DNA of 64,000 nt from Nocardia salmonicida NBRC 13393 (GCF_001613085.1 NZ_BDBR01000010.1:124001-188000); one strand, 5' to 3'; counted from the stretch's first letter, positions 36,781-46,949 are shown. The notes: generated from the letters alone by a model not told the origin. Made by a program: numbers and translations.

Positions 36781-38010
36781 GTGTTCGAATGGTCCGAGAC
36801 CGATCTGATGATCCGCGACGCCGTGCGGGCGTTCATCGACAAGGAGGTCCGGCCGAATCTCGACGCCCTCGACAGCGGTGAGATGCTGCCGTATCCGATC
36901 CTGCGCAAGCTGTTCAGCCAGTTCGGGATCGACGCGATGGGTGAGGACGCCGTCGCGAAGATGCTCGCCAGGGAAGCGGCGGGCCCGCGCGAGGGCGACA
37001 AGAAGCCGGGCAGTCCGTTCGGTGATCAACAGTCGATGATGGCCGTGCTGATCAGCGAATTGTCCGGCGTCTGTATGGGTTTGGTGTCAGCACTCGGGGT
37101 GAGCATCGGGCTCGGCGCCACCACCATCATGTCGCGCGGCACCCTGGCCCAGAAGCAGCGTTGGCTGGCCGACATCGTCACCTTGCGCAAGGTGGCCTCC
37201 TGGGCGATCACCGAACCCGATTCCGGCTCGGATGCGTTCGGCGGCATGAAGACTCGTGTCGAACGCGACGGTGAGGACTACATCCTCAACGGCCAGAAGA
37301 CCTTCATCACCAACGGCCCGTGCGCCGACGTGATGATCGTCTACGCCAAGCTCGACGAGCGCGACGGCAGCGACAAACGCGACCGCAAGGTGCTCACCTT
37401 CGTGCTCGACAAGGGCATGGAGGGCCTCACCCAGGGCAAACCGTTCAAGAAGATGGGTCTGCACTCCTCGCCTACCGGCGAGTTGTTCTTCGACAATGTC
37501 CGGCTCGGCAAGGATCGGTTGCTCGGCGAGACCGAAGAACACAAGGGCGGCGACGGAAGAGAAAGCGCCAGAGCCAGTTTCACCGCGGAGCGGATCGGCG
37601 TCGGGTTCATGGCGCTCGGCGTGATCGACGAATGTCACCGGCTCTGTGTGAATTACGCCCGCGAACGCACGCTGTGGGGCCAGGAGATCGGTCGCTTCCA
37701 GCTGATCCAGCTCAAGCTCGCCAAGATGGAAGTCGCGCGAATCAATGTGCGGAACATGGTGTTCAACGTGCTCGAGCGTGGACGCGCGGGTAAGCCGCCG
37801 AGTCTGGCCGAGGCCTCGGCGATGAAACTGTACTGCTCCGAGGCCGCCACCGAGGTGGCGATGGAGGCGGTGCAGCTGTTCGGCGGCAACGGCTATATGA
37901 GCGAATACCGGGTCGAGCAGCTGGCCCGCGACGCGAAGTCGCTGATGATCTACGCGGGCAGCAACGAGATCCAGGTGACCCACATCGCCAAGGGTCTACT
38001 CGGGAAGTGA
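36781..38010 (+). CDS. acyl-CoA dehydrogenase
   Basis: A 409-residue FAD enzyme that introduces a double bond into an acyl-CoA. Signatures ITEPDSGSDAFGGMKT (FAD/substrate) and LFGGNGYMSEYRVEQLARDAKSLMIYAGSNEIQ are clear. The position of the medium-chain enzyme's catalytic Glu is Ala (IYAGS), but Glu270 in TAERIGVGFMALG aligns with the Glu of isovaleryl-CoA and long-chain dehydrogenases, so that residue is the likely base. GTG at 36781 follows AGGAG six bases upstream; the longer frame from 36697 adds non-family residues. It is divergent from the permease gene. Chain specificity is unknown. Confidence 0.9.
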   Translation: MFEWSETDLMIRDAVRAFIDKEVRPNLDALDSGEMLPYPILRKLFSQFGIDAMGEDAVAKMLAREAAGPREGDKKPGSPFGDQQSMMAVLISELSGVCMGLVSALGVSIGLGATTIMSRGTLAQKQRWLADIVTLRKVASWAITEPDSGSDAFGGMKTRVERDGEDYILNGQKTFITNGPCADVMIVYAKLDERDGSDKRDRKVLTFVLDKGMEGLTQGKPFKKMGLHSSPTGELFFDNVRLGKDRLLGETEEHKGGDGRESARASFTAERIGVGFMALGVIDECHRLCVNYARERTLWGQEIGRFQLIQLKLAKMEVARINVRNMVFNVLERGRAGKPPSLAEASAMKLYCSEAATEVAMEAVQLFGGNGYMSEYRVEQLARDAKSLMIYAGSNEIQVTHIAKGLLGK

Positions 38011-38053
38011 AGCGGACCCGGCCGCGAACAGTGTCGTCGCGGCCGGGATCTCG

Positions 38054-38914
38054 TCACACCGCGCGCAGGTGTCCGCGGCTGGCGTAGATGTGCTCGGCGA
38101 TCAGCGTGGCGATCCGGTCGGGCGCCTCCAGCATCGGCACATGCCCCACCCCGTGCACCAGGATCCGATCCGCCGACTCGGGGAGTTCGCGCAGGTAGCG
38201 GGTGGCGTAGACGCTGTTGGGGATGATCCGGTCGTATTCGGCGAGCAGCATCCGCACCGGGGTGCTCAGCTCACCCAGGTCGTCCATGCCCGGCGCCCGC
38301 AGGCTGCCGAGGATCAGCGGGATCATCGCATCGCAGTGCAGGACCGCGGTGAGCGTGGTCGCGAGGTCGCGACGGGCGACGGCACCGGTGTGCTTGGTGA
38401 CCAGCATGGCGGCCACCTGCTGCACGAGCGGGTTGTTGATCGCCACGCCGCCGAGGCGCTTGCCGATCTCGATGAAGGGGATCATCGACGCGAACTTGAT
38501 GCCGACCCTGACCTGGCTCAGCGACGGCGACGCCCAGCCCCCGGCCGCGGCGATCGTGGTGAGCGTGCGTGCCCTGCCGCGTCGAGCCAGCTCGAGTCCC
38601 ACCCAGCCGCCGAGCGAATTCCCCGCGATGTGGCAGGTGCGCCAGCCCAGCTCGTCGAGCTGGTCTTCGACCTGATCGGCCAGGGCGTACACATCCAACG
38701 CCCAGCCCTCGACCTTCGGGCCACCCCAGTGCCCGGCGAACGCGGGCGCGTACACCTCGCAATGGGCCGACATTCGCTGTGCGACCTGCTCCCAACAATG
38801 GGGCGAGAGCAGGAACCCGTGCAACAGCAACACCGGGTCGCCGGACCCGATGTGCAGCGCCGCGACGGGCGCGGGGCGGGCGGTGGACTTGGCGGTGCGT
38901 GACGTCATCGTCAT
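38054..38914 (-). CDS. alpha/beta hydrolase
   Basis: A 286-residue soluble hydrolase. The oxyanion motif LLLHGF, nucleophile elbow GNSLGG, acidic residue in LLAEYDRIIP and His in VHGVGHVPMLE make a complete catalytic triad. The substrate is not inferable; near relatives include lipases, epoxide hydrolases and esterases. ATG at 38914 has AGGAAGG upstream; a second ATG at 38908 is also possible. The gene is divergent from xth, 61 bases apart. Confidence 0.87.
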   Translation of the reverse strand: MTMTSRTAKSTARPAPVAALHIGSGDPVLLLHGFLLSPHCWEQVAQRMSAHCEVYAPAFAGHWGGPKVEGWALDVYALADQVEDQLDELGWRTCHIAGNSLGGWVGLELARRGRARTLTTIAAAGGWASPSLSQVRVGIKFASMIPFIEIGKRLGGVAINNPLVQQVAAMLVTKHTGAVARRDLATTLTAVLHCDAMIPLILGSLRAPGMDDLGELSTPVRMLLAEYDRIIPNSVYATRYLRELPESADRILVHGVGHVPMLEAPDRIATLIAEHIYASRGHLRAV

Positions 38915-38975
38915 CACCCCTTCCTGGACGACAGTGTCCGGGGGAGCATCCCTGCCTGCATTGTACGGTCGTACG

Positions 38976-39755
38976 GTGCCGATAATCCTCTCGACTGTGA
39001 ACGTTAACGGGGTCCGTGCCGCATCGACCAAGGGCATGTTGGCCTGGTTGGCGGCGACCGAAGCCGACATCGTCTGCCTACAGGAGACCAGAGCGACCGA
39101 CGCGCAGACCGCCGCTGCGTTGGCCCCCGCACTCGACGCGGGTTGGGTGCTCTCACATGCCGAGCCCGAATCCAAGGGCCGCGCCGGGGTGGGGATTCTG
39201 TCGCGGCGCGCACCCGATGCCGTGCGCGTCGGGTTCGGCAGTACCGAGTTCGCGGCGTCGGGCCGCTATATCGAGGCCGATTTCGACGATGTCACCGCGG
39301 CGAGCGTCTATGTGCACTCGGGGGAGGAGAACACCCCCAAGCAGGACGAGAAGTACCGGTTCATGGCCGAACTCGGCGCGTACCTGAAGGCGCGCACCGG
39401 CGAGTTCGTGGTGAGCGGCGACTGGAATATCGCCCCCGCCGAGGTCGACCTGAAGAACTGGAAGGGCAACCAGAAGTCGGCGGGCTTCCTGCCCGAGGAA
39501 CGCGCCTGGATCGCCGAACTGCTCGCCGCGGGCTATGTCGACGTGGTGCGCGCCCTGCACCCCGACGTCGCGGGCCCTTACAGCTGGTGGTCCTACCGTG
39601 GCCGCGCCTTCGACAACGACTCCGGGTGGCGGATCGATTACCAGCTGGCACTGGGCGAGCTGACCGGCCGCGCCAAGCAAGCCGTCGTCGAACGCGCTGA
39701 TGCCTACGACCAGCGCTGGTCCGACCACGCGCCGGTTACTGTCCAATATCGATGA
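38976..39755 (+). CDS. xth: exodeoxyribonuclease III / AP endonuclease
   Basis: A 259-residue enzyme of the ExoIII/APE1 family, which cleaves at abasic sites and removes 3' blocks in base-excision repair. Metal and catalytic motifs are visible: VNVNGVRA, CLQETRA (metal Glu), GDWNIAP (Asp/Asn), the WRIDYQLA segment and terminal WSDHAPV (Asp-His). Length is near the family norm. GTG at 38976 lacks a strong SD. Its TGA overlaps the ATG of the following RNase gene (ATGA), so the two are translated together. Confidence 0.93.
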   Translation: MPIILSTVNVNGVRAASTKGMLAWLAATEADIVCLQETRATDAQTAAALAPALDAGWVLSHAEPESKGRAGVGILSRRAPDAVRVGFGSTEFAASGRYIEADFDDVTAASVYVHSGEENTPKQDEKYRFMAELGAYLKARTGEFVVSGDWNIAPAEVDLKNWKGNQKSAGFLPEERAWIAELLAAGYVDVVRALHPDVAGPYSWWSYRGRAFDNDSGWRIDYQLALGELTGRAKQAVVERADAYDQRWSDHAPVTVQYR

Positions 39756-40246
39756 AACTCTCACGTAAGACTCTCAGCCTGCTCGGTGGACTCGTACTCG
39801 TCTTGGCGGCTATCGGGCTCACCGTGTTCGGTGGTCGCGGTACCGACAGCACTACCGTCACGTCGACCACGCGGGCCGTCGCCGGGATCACCACGACGGT
39901 CGGTGCACCGAAACCTGGCCCGCCCGCCGGGAATTCGTCGGCCTCGCCCGTCACCAAGACTGCCGGTGTGCCCGATCGCGCCTACGTGACCCTCGTCGAA
40001 ATCGATGCGGGTCGCTGGCCCGGCTCGGCGAACGCGCAGGGCACCAAGGGCGGCGAGCAGTTCATGAACCGCGGAACCACACTGCCGCCCAAGGATTCGG
40101 CGGGCAAAGCGGTGAAATACCAGGAGTGGGATGTGAATCCCAAGCAGCCCAACCGCGGTCGTGACGCCGAACGCATCGTCACCGGCAGCGACGGCTCCGC
40201 CTGGTACACCGGCGACCACTACGAAACCTTCACGAGGATGCGCTGA
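39752..40246 (+). CDS. exported or membrane-anchored barnase/RNase Sa-type ribonuclease
   Basis: A 164-residue protein. Residues 7-27 are a hydrophobic signal or anchor, followed by a Thr/Pro/Ser-rich linker to about residue 70. The C-terminal ~95 residues match guanyl-specific RNases of the RNase Sa/N1 type: FMNRGTTLPP, YQEWDV, and the end GDHYETFTRMR. The catalytic set is complete: Glu125, Arg141 and His156. It would cleave RNA after G. No A-x-A type cleavage site is obvious, so it may stay anchored. The start overlaps xth by four bases and the stop overlaps the barstar start by one. Confidence 0.87.
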   Translation: MKLSRKTLSLLGGLVLVLAAIGLTVFGGRGTDSTTVTSTTRAVAGITTTVGAPKPGPPAGNSSASPVTKTAGVPDRAYVTLVEIDAGRWPGSANAQGTKGGEQFMNRGTTLPPKDSAGKAVKYQEWDVNPKQPNRGRDAERIVTGSDGSAWYTGDHYETFTRMR

Positions 40247-40728
40247 TGACTTCGCGAATGACGCTTTCGCAGTTTCTCGCTCGTCCCAACGCCGAGGCGC
40301 CGAGCACCGCCGCCACGGCACCGGTGCTCGGCGCGTTGCCGGTGGATGCCAACCAGTTCAGCGGCGTCCGCTACGACGCCCCCGCCGACTACCGCGTCCG
40401 CGAACTCCGCGGCACCAAGATGCGCACCATGGCCGAACTGTTCGACGAATTCGCCGCGGCCTTCCAGTTCCCGTACTACTTCGGCGCCAACAAGGACGCC
40501 TTCGACGAATGCCTGCGCGACCTGGACGATTTCGTCGGCGATGCCCCCGGTTACGTGGTGATGGTGCGCACCGCGGACGATCTGCTCGCCGACGACCCCA
40601 CCGAACGCGCCTGGTTCGACAGCGCCATGCGCGACTGCGCCGCCTACTGGACGCGCCGCGATGTCGCCTTCCGGGTTGTCCTGCAGGGCGATCCGGAAAC
40701 CTTCGGCGCGGTCGTCCTTTCCGCCTGA
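40246..40728 (+). CDS. barstar-family ribonuclease inhibitor
   Basis: A 160-residue protein with a ~55-residue N-terminal extension and a C-terminal barstar domain: YRVRELRGTKMRTMAELFDEFAAAFQFPYYFGANKDAFDECLRDLDDF, then RVVLQGDP. The PYYFGANKDAFDECL helix corresponds to the inhibitor face of barstar (residues such as Asp35/Asp39). Barstars bind and block barnase-like RNases in the cytoplasm. The one-base overlap with the RNase stop gives tight coupling, so this is the cognate immunity protein (inference, strong). The N-terminal extension is unusual. Confidence 0.88.
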   Translation: MTSRMTLSQFLARPNAEAPSTAATAPVLGALPVDANQFSGVRYDAPADYRVRELRGTKMRTMAELFDEFAAAFQFPYYFGANKDAFDECLRDLDDFVGDAPGYVVMVRTADDLLADDPTERAWFDSAMRDCAAYWTRRDVAFRVVLQGDPETFGAVVLSA

Positions 40729-40828
40729 CCGATTCCGGTGCCACTGGAATTGGTGGCTGCCGCCGTGTGATCAGCCCGCTTAACGTTCTCACCGCGCAGC
40801 TGAGAGGCCGCCGATGAGGAGAAGAACG

Positions 40829-41017
40829 ATGAAGCGAGTTCTGGCGAGTGCGGGCATCGCCGCCGCGAGCGCTCCGCAGGCGGTGCCGGTGGCCGACAGT
40901 GGGTCGGCGCCGATGACACCGGAGACCGTGTTGGCGATCAACCACGCGCTCGCTTGGCTGTACAACGGCTCGTCGGAGCCGTGCGTCAGCTTCGGACCGA
41001 ACTGCGCGTGGGAATGA
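40829..41017 (+). CDS. small secreted peptide with two cysteines
   Basis: A 62-residue protein with a short signal-like N-terminus (MKRVLASAGIAAASAPQAVPVA). The mature ~40 residues end NGSSEPCVSFGPNCAWE, with two Cys that could form a disulphide loop. ATG at 40829 follows AGGAGAA at 40817-40823; an upstream ATG at 40814 lacks an SD. I know no family for it. It lies between the barstar and VWA genes, same strand, 100 and 94 bases away. Confidence 0.6.
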   Translation: MKRVLASAGIAAASAPQAVPVADSGSAPMTPETVLAINHALAWLYNGSSEPCVSFGPNCAWE

Positions 41018-41111
41018 CGCTCGTGTCCGTAAGGTTCCCTATGCGAGGTTCGCGCAACTAGGGTCGTTGGCTGATGCGTCGAGATCCGGCGGGTCGGGAC
41101 GGAGTTCTGCC

Positions 41112-42980
41112 GTGCGTTTCGCGAAGTTGGTCGGTCTGGCGACGGCAGGAGCGATCGGACTGTTGCCGCTGGCGGTTCCCGCGTTCGCCGCGCCGACGGA
41201 CACCCAGTACGCACCGACCATGCTGGTGCTCGACGCCTCCGGTTCGATGCTCGCCGCCGATCCCGGTGGTGGCACCAAGATGGACGCGGCGAAGACCGCG
41301 GTGCGCGGTTTCGTGCAGACCGCGCCCGCCGCGGCGAAGGTCGGATTGTCGGTCTACGGCACCGGCACCGGCTCCACCGATGCCGAGAAGGCCGTGGGCT
41401 GCCGCGATGTCTCGGTGCTCGAACCGGCTGAAACCATCGACAGGTCCGCACTCACCGCAGCCGTCGACGCCATCACACCCAGCGGTTTCACCCCGATCGG
41501 CGCCGCGCTGCGCACAGCGGCGAGCGCCCTGCCGACGGAGGGTCCGCGCTCGATCGTGCTGGTCTCCGATGGACTGGACACTTGCTCACCGCCGGACCCG
41601 TGTGAGGTCGCGCGCGAACTCAGGGGCCAGGGCGCCGATATCGTCATGCACACCATCGGTTTCGGTGTCGACGATGCCTCCCGTGCCCAGCTGACCTGCA
41701 TCGCGGAAACCACCGGCGGCACCTACACCGATGCCGCCGACGGCAAAACGCTCGAGCAGGTGCTACCCCGCGTGAGTACCGCGGCGCTGCGCGAGTACGC
41801 GTCGGCGGGCACACCGGTCGAAGGTGGCGAGGGCTACCAGAACGCACCGGTGGTAGTGCCGGGGCAATACCTCGACACCATCGGCCACAAGAAGCCGCGC
41901 TACTACGCCGTCGACGTTCCCGAGGGCGCCACCGCCTATTTCAGCGGCACGGTGTCCTTTCCGCTCGGCGACGACGCGGTGCGTGCGAACAACAGCTTGT
42001 ACATGCGGGTATTCGGCGCAGAAGGCAAGGACTGCAACGTCTTCGAACACGAGAGCGCCGTGCGATCCACCGATGGGGTGGCGCTCACGGTGAGCTCGAC
42101 ATGGACCGGCGCGACCGAACCGAAGGACGGCACGGAGCGTACCGACAAGTGCAAGGGCGGCGGCCGGTACTACTTCACCCTGGAATGGGCCGGGGTCGCG
42201 GACAGCGCACCGGCGACATTGCCGCTGGAACTGAACGTCGCGGTCGAACCGGGTGTCACCGACGCGGGCCCGGCGGCGCAACCCGAACCGGTGTCGTTCA
42301 CCGTGCCGAGCAGTCCGGTCGAACCGGTGGCAGGCGGCGGCTCGTTCAACGTGGCGACCGCGCTCGACGGGCCCGGCGTCTACAGCGACACCTTGCAGCG
42401 CGGCGAATTCGTGTTCTACAAGGTGAAACTCGACTGGGGTCAGGGCTTGGCCTATCGGGTGCGCTTCCTCGAGTCACCGGGTCGCGGGCTGGACAACGTC
42501 TCGGCCGTCACCACCACGCTGTACACGCCGTACCGCAAGGAGGTCGACTACGAGTTCTCGTCCTACAACGGTTCGCCCGATACCGTGCCCGGCAGCAAGG
42601 AAGCCGTGGCAACCCCGGAGGTCCGCTACCGAAACCGCGAATCCTCGGAAAAAGAGGTGTCGGAGAACGCCATGGCCGGCTGGTACTACATCGCCGTGCA
42701 GGCCGCTCCTACCGTTCACGACCGCGGTGCCGTCCGTCCCGTGCCCATCGAGCTGGACCTGGCAGTGACCGGAACACCGGAGCCCGGCCCCACCTATCAG
42801 ACGGTGCCGGGGTCCACCGGTAGCTCCGCCGGGAACGTACCGGACACCGCACAGGTCAGCGACTCCGACGACGACAACGCCCCCGCGCTGCTCGGCACCG
42901 GCATCGCCGTTGTCGCGTTCGCGCTCGTCGTCGGCGGCATCATCACGTTCACCCTGCTTCGTAAGCGTCGCCGCCGATAG
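41112..42980 (+). CDS. secreted VWA-domain protein with C-terminal membrane anchor
   Basis: A 622-residue protein with signal peptide (cut near AFA, residue 26), a von Willebrand factor A domain from residue ~35 with intact MIDAS DASGS (41-45), the SGFTPIG Thr and SDGLDTC Asp, and then ~380 residues of extracellular beta-rich sequence. It ends with a membrane helix (about 595-616) and RKRRRR. It would sit on the outer face of the plasma membrane and bind a protein or glycan through a metal-dependent site. GTG at 41112 has ACGGAG upstream. The partner is unknown. Confidence 0.87.
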   Translation: MRFAKLVGLATAGAIGLLPLAVPAFAAPTDTQYAPTMLVLDASGSMLAADPGGGTKMDAAKTAVRGFVQTAPAAAKVGLSVYGTGTGSTDAEKAVGCRDVSVLEPAETIDRSALTAAVDAITPSGFTPIGAALRTAASALPTEGPRSIVLVSDGLDTCSPPDPCEVARELRGQGADIVMHTIGFGVDDASRAQLTCIAETTGGTYTDAADGKTLEQVLPRVSTAALREYASAGTPVEGGEGYQNAPVVVPGQYLDTIGHKKPRYYAVDVPEGATAYFSGTVSFPLGDDAVRANNSLYMRVFGAEGKDCNVFEHESAVRSTDGVALTVSSTWTGATEPKDGTERTDKCKGGGRYYFTLEWAGVADSAPATLPLELNVAVEPGVTDAGPAAQPEPVSFTVPSSPVEPVAGGGSFNVATALDGPGVYSDTLQRGEFVFYKVKLDWGQGLAYRVRFLESPGRGLDNVSAVTTTLYTPYRKEVDYEFSSYNGSPDTVPGSKEAVATPEVRYRNRESSEKEVSENAMAGWYYIAVQAAPTVHDRGAVRPVPIELDLAVTGTPEPGPTYQTVPGSTGSSAGNVPDTAQVSDSDDDNAPALLGTGIAVVAFALVVGGIITFTLLRKRRRR

Positions 42981-43066
42981 ACGCACTTCGATGGCACCGG
43001 CATCGGCGGAAAGCTTTTCCGCTCAGGTGCCTGTAGCCATCTGGATCGGCTAGGAGTCGAGTGCTC

Positions 43067-43705
43067 TCAGCGGTAGCGGTCGGCCAGGTCGTCGCCGAGT
43101 AACACGAAGACCTCGGTGATCTGGTCGATGAGCTCTTCGCGCGTGAGGTCGAGGTCGCCGGCCAGCCAGGTCGTGAGGGCTTGGGTCAGGCCGCCGACCA
43201 GATAGATCGCCCGGAAGTCGACCAGATTCTGTGGAACGTCACCGCCATAGAATCCGGTGCCTTCGGCGGCGACCAGACGGGCGAAGGCGCGTACTGTTCG
43301 GGCGGTGCGCGCGCGCAATTCCGGGGTCGCCATCCCGGCGATCAGGGCGGCGTGTGCTTTGCGTGGATCGTCGGTGAGCACCGAGATGCCCGCGTCGATC
43401 GCGGCATGGGCCTGGGTGCGGCTGTCGGGGGCGGCGGTCGCCAGTGCTGTCGCGATCGCCGCGGTGAGTTCCTCGGCGATGCGGTCGAGTAGTGCTTCCA
43501 GCACGCCGTCGCGGGTTTCGAAGCTCTCGTAGTAGTAGCGCTCGTTGAGACCGGCGCGGGCGCACAGCCCGGCGACGGTGAGTTTGGCCTGCCCGTCCTC
43601 GGCGACGATGTCGAGCGCCGCGTCCAACAGTGCGGTGCGCCGCTGCGCCTGCCGCTGCGACGCCGAGACGCCGCCGTATGTCCGTTGTGCTGCCACAGCT
43701 TCCAT
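43067..43705 (-). CDS. TetR-family regulator beside second DUF2236 gene
   Basis: A 212-residue TetR protein with HTH RRTALLDAALDIVAEDGQAKLTVAGLCARAGLNERYYYESFETRDGVLEALL (about 20-72). The C-terminal half is all-helical with no known ligand motif. ATG at 43705 was chosen over an upstream start at 43762, because the operator at 43751-43768 would otherwise lie in the coding region. It is divergent from the DUF2236 gene, which it probably represses. Confidence 0.86.
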   Translation of the reverse strand: MEAVAAQRTYGGVSASQRQAQRRTALLDAALDIVAEDGQAKLTVAGLCARAGLNERYYYESFETRDGVLEALLDRIAEELTAAIATALATAAPDSRTQAHAAIDAGISVLTDDPRKAHAALIAGMATPELRARTARTVRAFARLVAAEGTGFYGGDVPQNLVDFRAIYLVGGLTQALTTWLAGDLDLTREELIDQITEVFVLLGDDLADRYR

Positions 43706-43750
43706 TCTGCGTGCCGCCGTCTTCCGGTGCTGTTCTGGTAGAGACTCTTG

Positions 43751-43768
43751 CCAGAATACCAATTCTGG
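43751..43768. promoter_or_regulatory. operator between TetR and DUF2236 genes
   Basis: CCAGAAT-ACCA-ATTCTGG is a perfect inverted repeat with 7-bp arms; further TCTGG/CCAGA half-sites flank it on both sides. It is the probable site of the adjacent TetR. Confidence 0.65.
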
Positions 43769-43808
43769 GGGATTCTATTGCCAGATGCACTCGACGAGGA
43801 GGCGCGGC

Positions 43809-44789
43809 ATGGCTGCAGGACAGGGCGAACCCGGATATTTCGCCGACGATTCGATGATCCGGCGGGTGATGAGCAAGCGCGCGGTCGGCCTGACCTACGG
43901 CGTGCGGGCGCTGGTGATCGGCGCGGTGCATCCGCTGCTGTTCGTTGGCACCAGCGAACACACCTCGCACCGGGAGACCCCCTACACCCGGCTGGCCATC
44001 ACCGGTGCCCTGTTCGAAGCGGTGTTCCTCGGCAGCAAGGCCGAGGCCGATCGCGCGCTGGCCTTCACCAGGCGCAAGCACGACGCGGTGGTCGGCGCCC
44101 TACCCGAAGACGCGGGCGCCCACCATCCCGCGGGCACCGCCTACGCGGCCCATGACCCGCACCTGATGTTCATGACCATGGCCTTCACCTTCGATTCGGC
44201 CGAGGTGATGTACGACCGGCTCGTGCGCGAACTCACCCCCACCGAACGCGAAGACCTCTACCAGGACTACGTCCGCTGGGGCGAGCTGTTCGGCATGCCA
44301 CGCGACGCCGCGCCCGCCGACTACCCGGCCTTCCGCCGCTACTTCGACACCTATCTGAACTCCACCGAACTGTTCCTCACCGAGGAGGCGGCCCTGGTCG
44401 GTTCCTACCTGGCAGGCCACCGCAAGGCCTACCGGCAGCGCCCGCCCGCCGAGCAGGTCGGCACGGCGCTGTATCTGCTCGTGCAGGGCAGCCTCCCGGC
44501 CCGGATCCGGCAGATGTACGGCATCGAGTGGGGCATCGCCGACGAACTCGCCCACCGCGCGCTGTGCACCGGCATCCGCACCGCCCACCTCGCCCCACCA
44601 CTGGCGCCCCGGGTGCTCGCGAGCACCCTCGCCGGACCGAGCGCCCCTTCCTACCAGCTGCTGGCCCGTCGCGAACAGCACATGGTGAAGACCGGGCACC
44701 CGAGCATGCCCGGCGTCGATCCGCGCAACTGGGTGCAGCGAAATGCCGCGGTGCGAACCGGCGGCCCCGGAGGCGGCAGCGCAGCGTAA
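43809..44789 (+). CDS. MpaB-family (DUF2236) oxygenase, second copy
   Basis: A 326-residue protein of the MpaB/latex-clearing-type family. Characteristic parts are MIRRVMSKRAVGLTYGVRALVIGAVHPLLFVGTSEH near the start, then RALAFTRRKHDAVVG, GTAYAAHDPHLMFMTMAFTFDSA with a conserved His in DPHL, and YGIEWGIADELAHRAL. Heme-dependent oxidation of a hydrophobic substrate is known for characterised members; here it is inferred. ATG at 43809 follows GAGGAGG. It is paired with a divergent TetR like the copy at 18.5 kb, but the two oxygenases are only distantly similar. Confidence 0.82.
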   Translation: MAAGQGEPGYFADDSMIRRVMSKRAVGLTYGVRALVIGAVHPLLFVGTSEHTSHRETPYTRLAITGALFEAVFLGSKAEADRALAFTRRKHDAVVGALPEDAGAHHPAGTAYAAHDPHLMFMTMAFTFDSAEVMYDRLVRELTPTEREDLYQDYVRWGELFGMPRDAAPADYPAFRRYFDTYLNSTELFLTEEAALVGSYLAGHRKAYRQRPPAEQVGTALYLLVQGSLPARIRQMYGIEWGIADELAHRALCTGIRTAHLAPPLAPRVLASTLAGPSAPSYQLLARREQHMVKTGHPSMPGVDPRNWVQRNAAVRTGGPGGGSAA

Positions 44790-44832
44790 CCACGCAGGGG
44801 CCTCGGGAGGGCCGCCAGAAAATACAGCTTGA

Positions 44833-45885
<1,053 letters not shown>

Positions 45886-45926
45886 CCCGTTGCGCACCTG
45901 AGGTTTTCGCTGAAGGGGCGCGTGTC

Positions 45927-46949
45927 ATGCAGTTGATCGACAACATCTCGGCCACCGTCGAGAAGCACATCGGACGCAGGCCCTGGCTGGATCATCTGGT
46001 CAGGGCCGGTGGGCGCTTCCAGAGCCAGCGCGGCGACTTCTTCGCCGCGGGCATCACGTATTTCACTGTGCTGTCGCTGTTTCCGCTGTTGATGGTGGCC
46101 TTCTCGGTGGCCGGTTTCATCCTGGCCGGGCAACCGGAACTGCTGACCGAGCTGCAGGAGAAGGTCGTCGAGAAGGTTCCCAGCTCCTTCGGCACCCAGA
46201 TCAACGACCTCATCGAACAGGCGATGAATTCCCGCGGCACGGTCGGCGTCATCGGCCTGCTGGTCGGGCTCTACACCGGGCTCGGCTGGATCGCGAACCT
46301 GCGGGCCGCGCTCACCGAGCAGTGGGACACTCAGAGTCCCGAAAAGCCCTGGTGGCTGGCCAAATTGTCGGATATCGGCGCCCTGGTCGGCCTCGGTCTC
46401 GCCTTCGTGGTGTCGCTCGGTCTGTCGGCGGTCTCCGCGAGCGGGGTGGGCAAGGGGGTGCTCGAATTCGTCGGGGCCGACCACCTGCCAGGGGCTGGGG
46501 TGGTGTTGCGGCTGGTATCGATCGCGCTCGGGTTGCTCGCGTCGTGGGCGGTGTTCGCGTGGATGATCGCGCGGCTGCCGCGCGAGCCGGTGTCGTTGCG
46601 CAGCGCGGTGCGGGCGGCGATGCTGGCCGCGGTGGCCTTCGAGATCTTCAAGATCATCGCCGCGATCTACCTGCGGGTGGTGCTGTCCAGCCCGGTGGGC
46701 GCGACGTTCGGTTCGATCATCGGTCTGATGGTGTTCAGCTACATGTCCTATCGGATTCTGCTGTTCGCGACCGCGTGGGCGGCGACCTCGAGCGACAACG
46801 AGCGTGCGGCGGCGGTCGCGCCGCCGAACGCGGTGGTCATCCGGCCGCGCGTGGTCGAGCACGGGATGTCGACGGGTGCGGGCGCCGCGTATTTCGGAGC
46901 CGGCGCGGTCGCGGCGCTCGCGCTGTTGCTGGTCGGTAGGCGCAAGTAG
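45927..46949 (+). CDS. yhjD: YihY/BrkB-family inner membrane protein YhjD
   Basis: A 340-residue protein with about six membrane helices, matching the YihY (formerly RNase BN) family: RGDFFAAGITYFTVLSLFPLLMVAFSVAGF, then YTGLGWIANLRAALTEQWD, and SPVGATFGSIIGLMVFSYMSYRILLFATAWAA. E. coli YhjD has been linked to lipid A/Kdo export; the actinobacterial role is unknown. A final hydrophobic segment near residues 318-335 is followed by RRK. It is probably cotranscribed with trpS. Confidence 0.88.
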   Translation: MQLIDNISATVEKHIGRRPWLDHLVRAGGRFQSQRGDFFAAGITYFTVLSLFPLLMVAFSVAGFILAGQPELLTELQEKVVEKVPSSFGTQINDLIEQAMNSRGTVGVIGLLVGLYTGLGWIANLRAALTEQWDTQSPEKPWWLAKLSDIGALVGLGLAFVVSLGLSAVSASGVGKGVLEFVGADHLPGAGVVLRLVSIALGLLASWAVFAWMIARLPREPVSLRSAVRAAMLAAVAFEIFKIIAAIYLRVVLSSPVGATFGSIIGLMVFSYMSYRILLFATAWAATSSDNERAAAVAPPNAVVIRPRVVEHGMSTGAGAAYFGAGAVAALALLLVGRRK

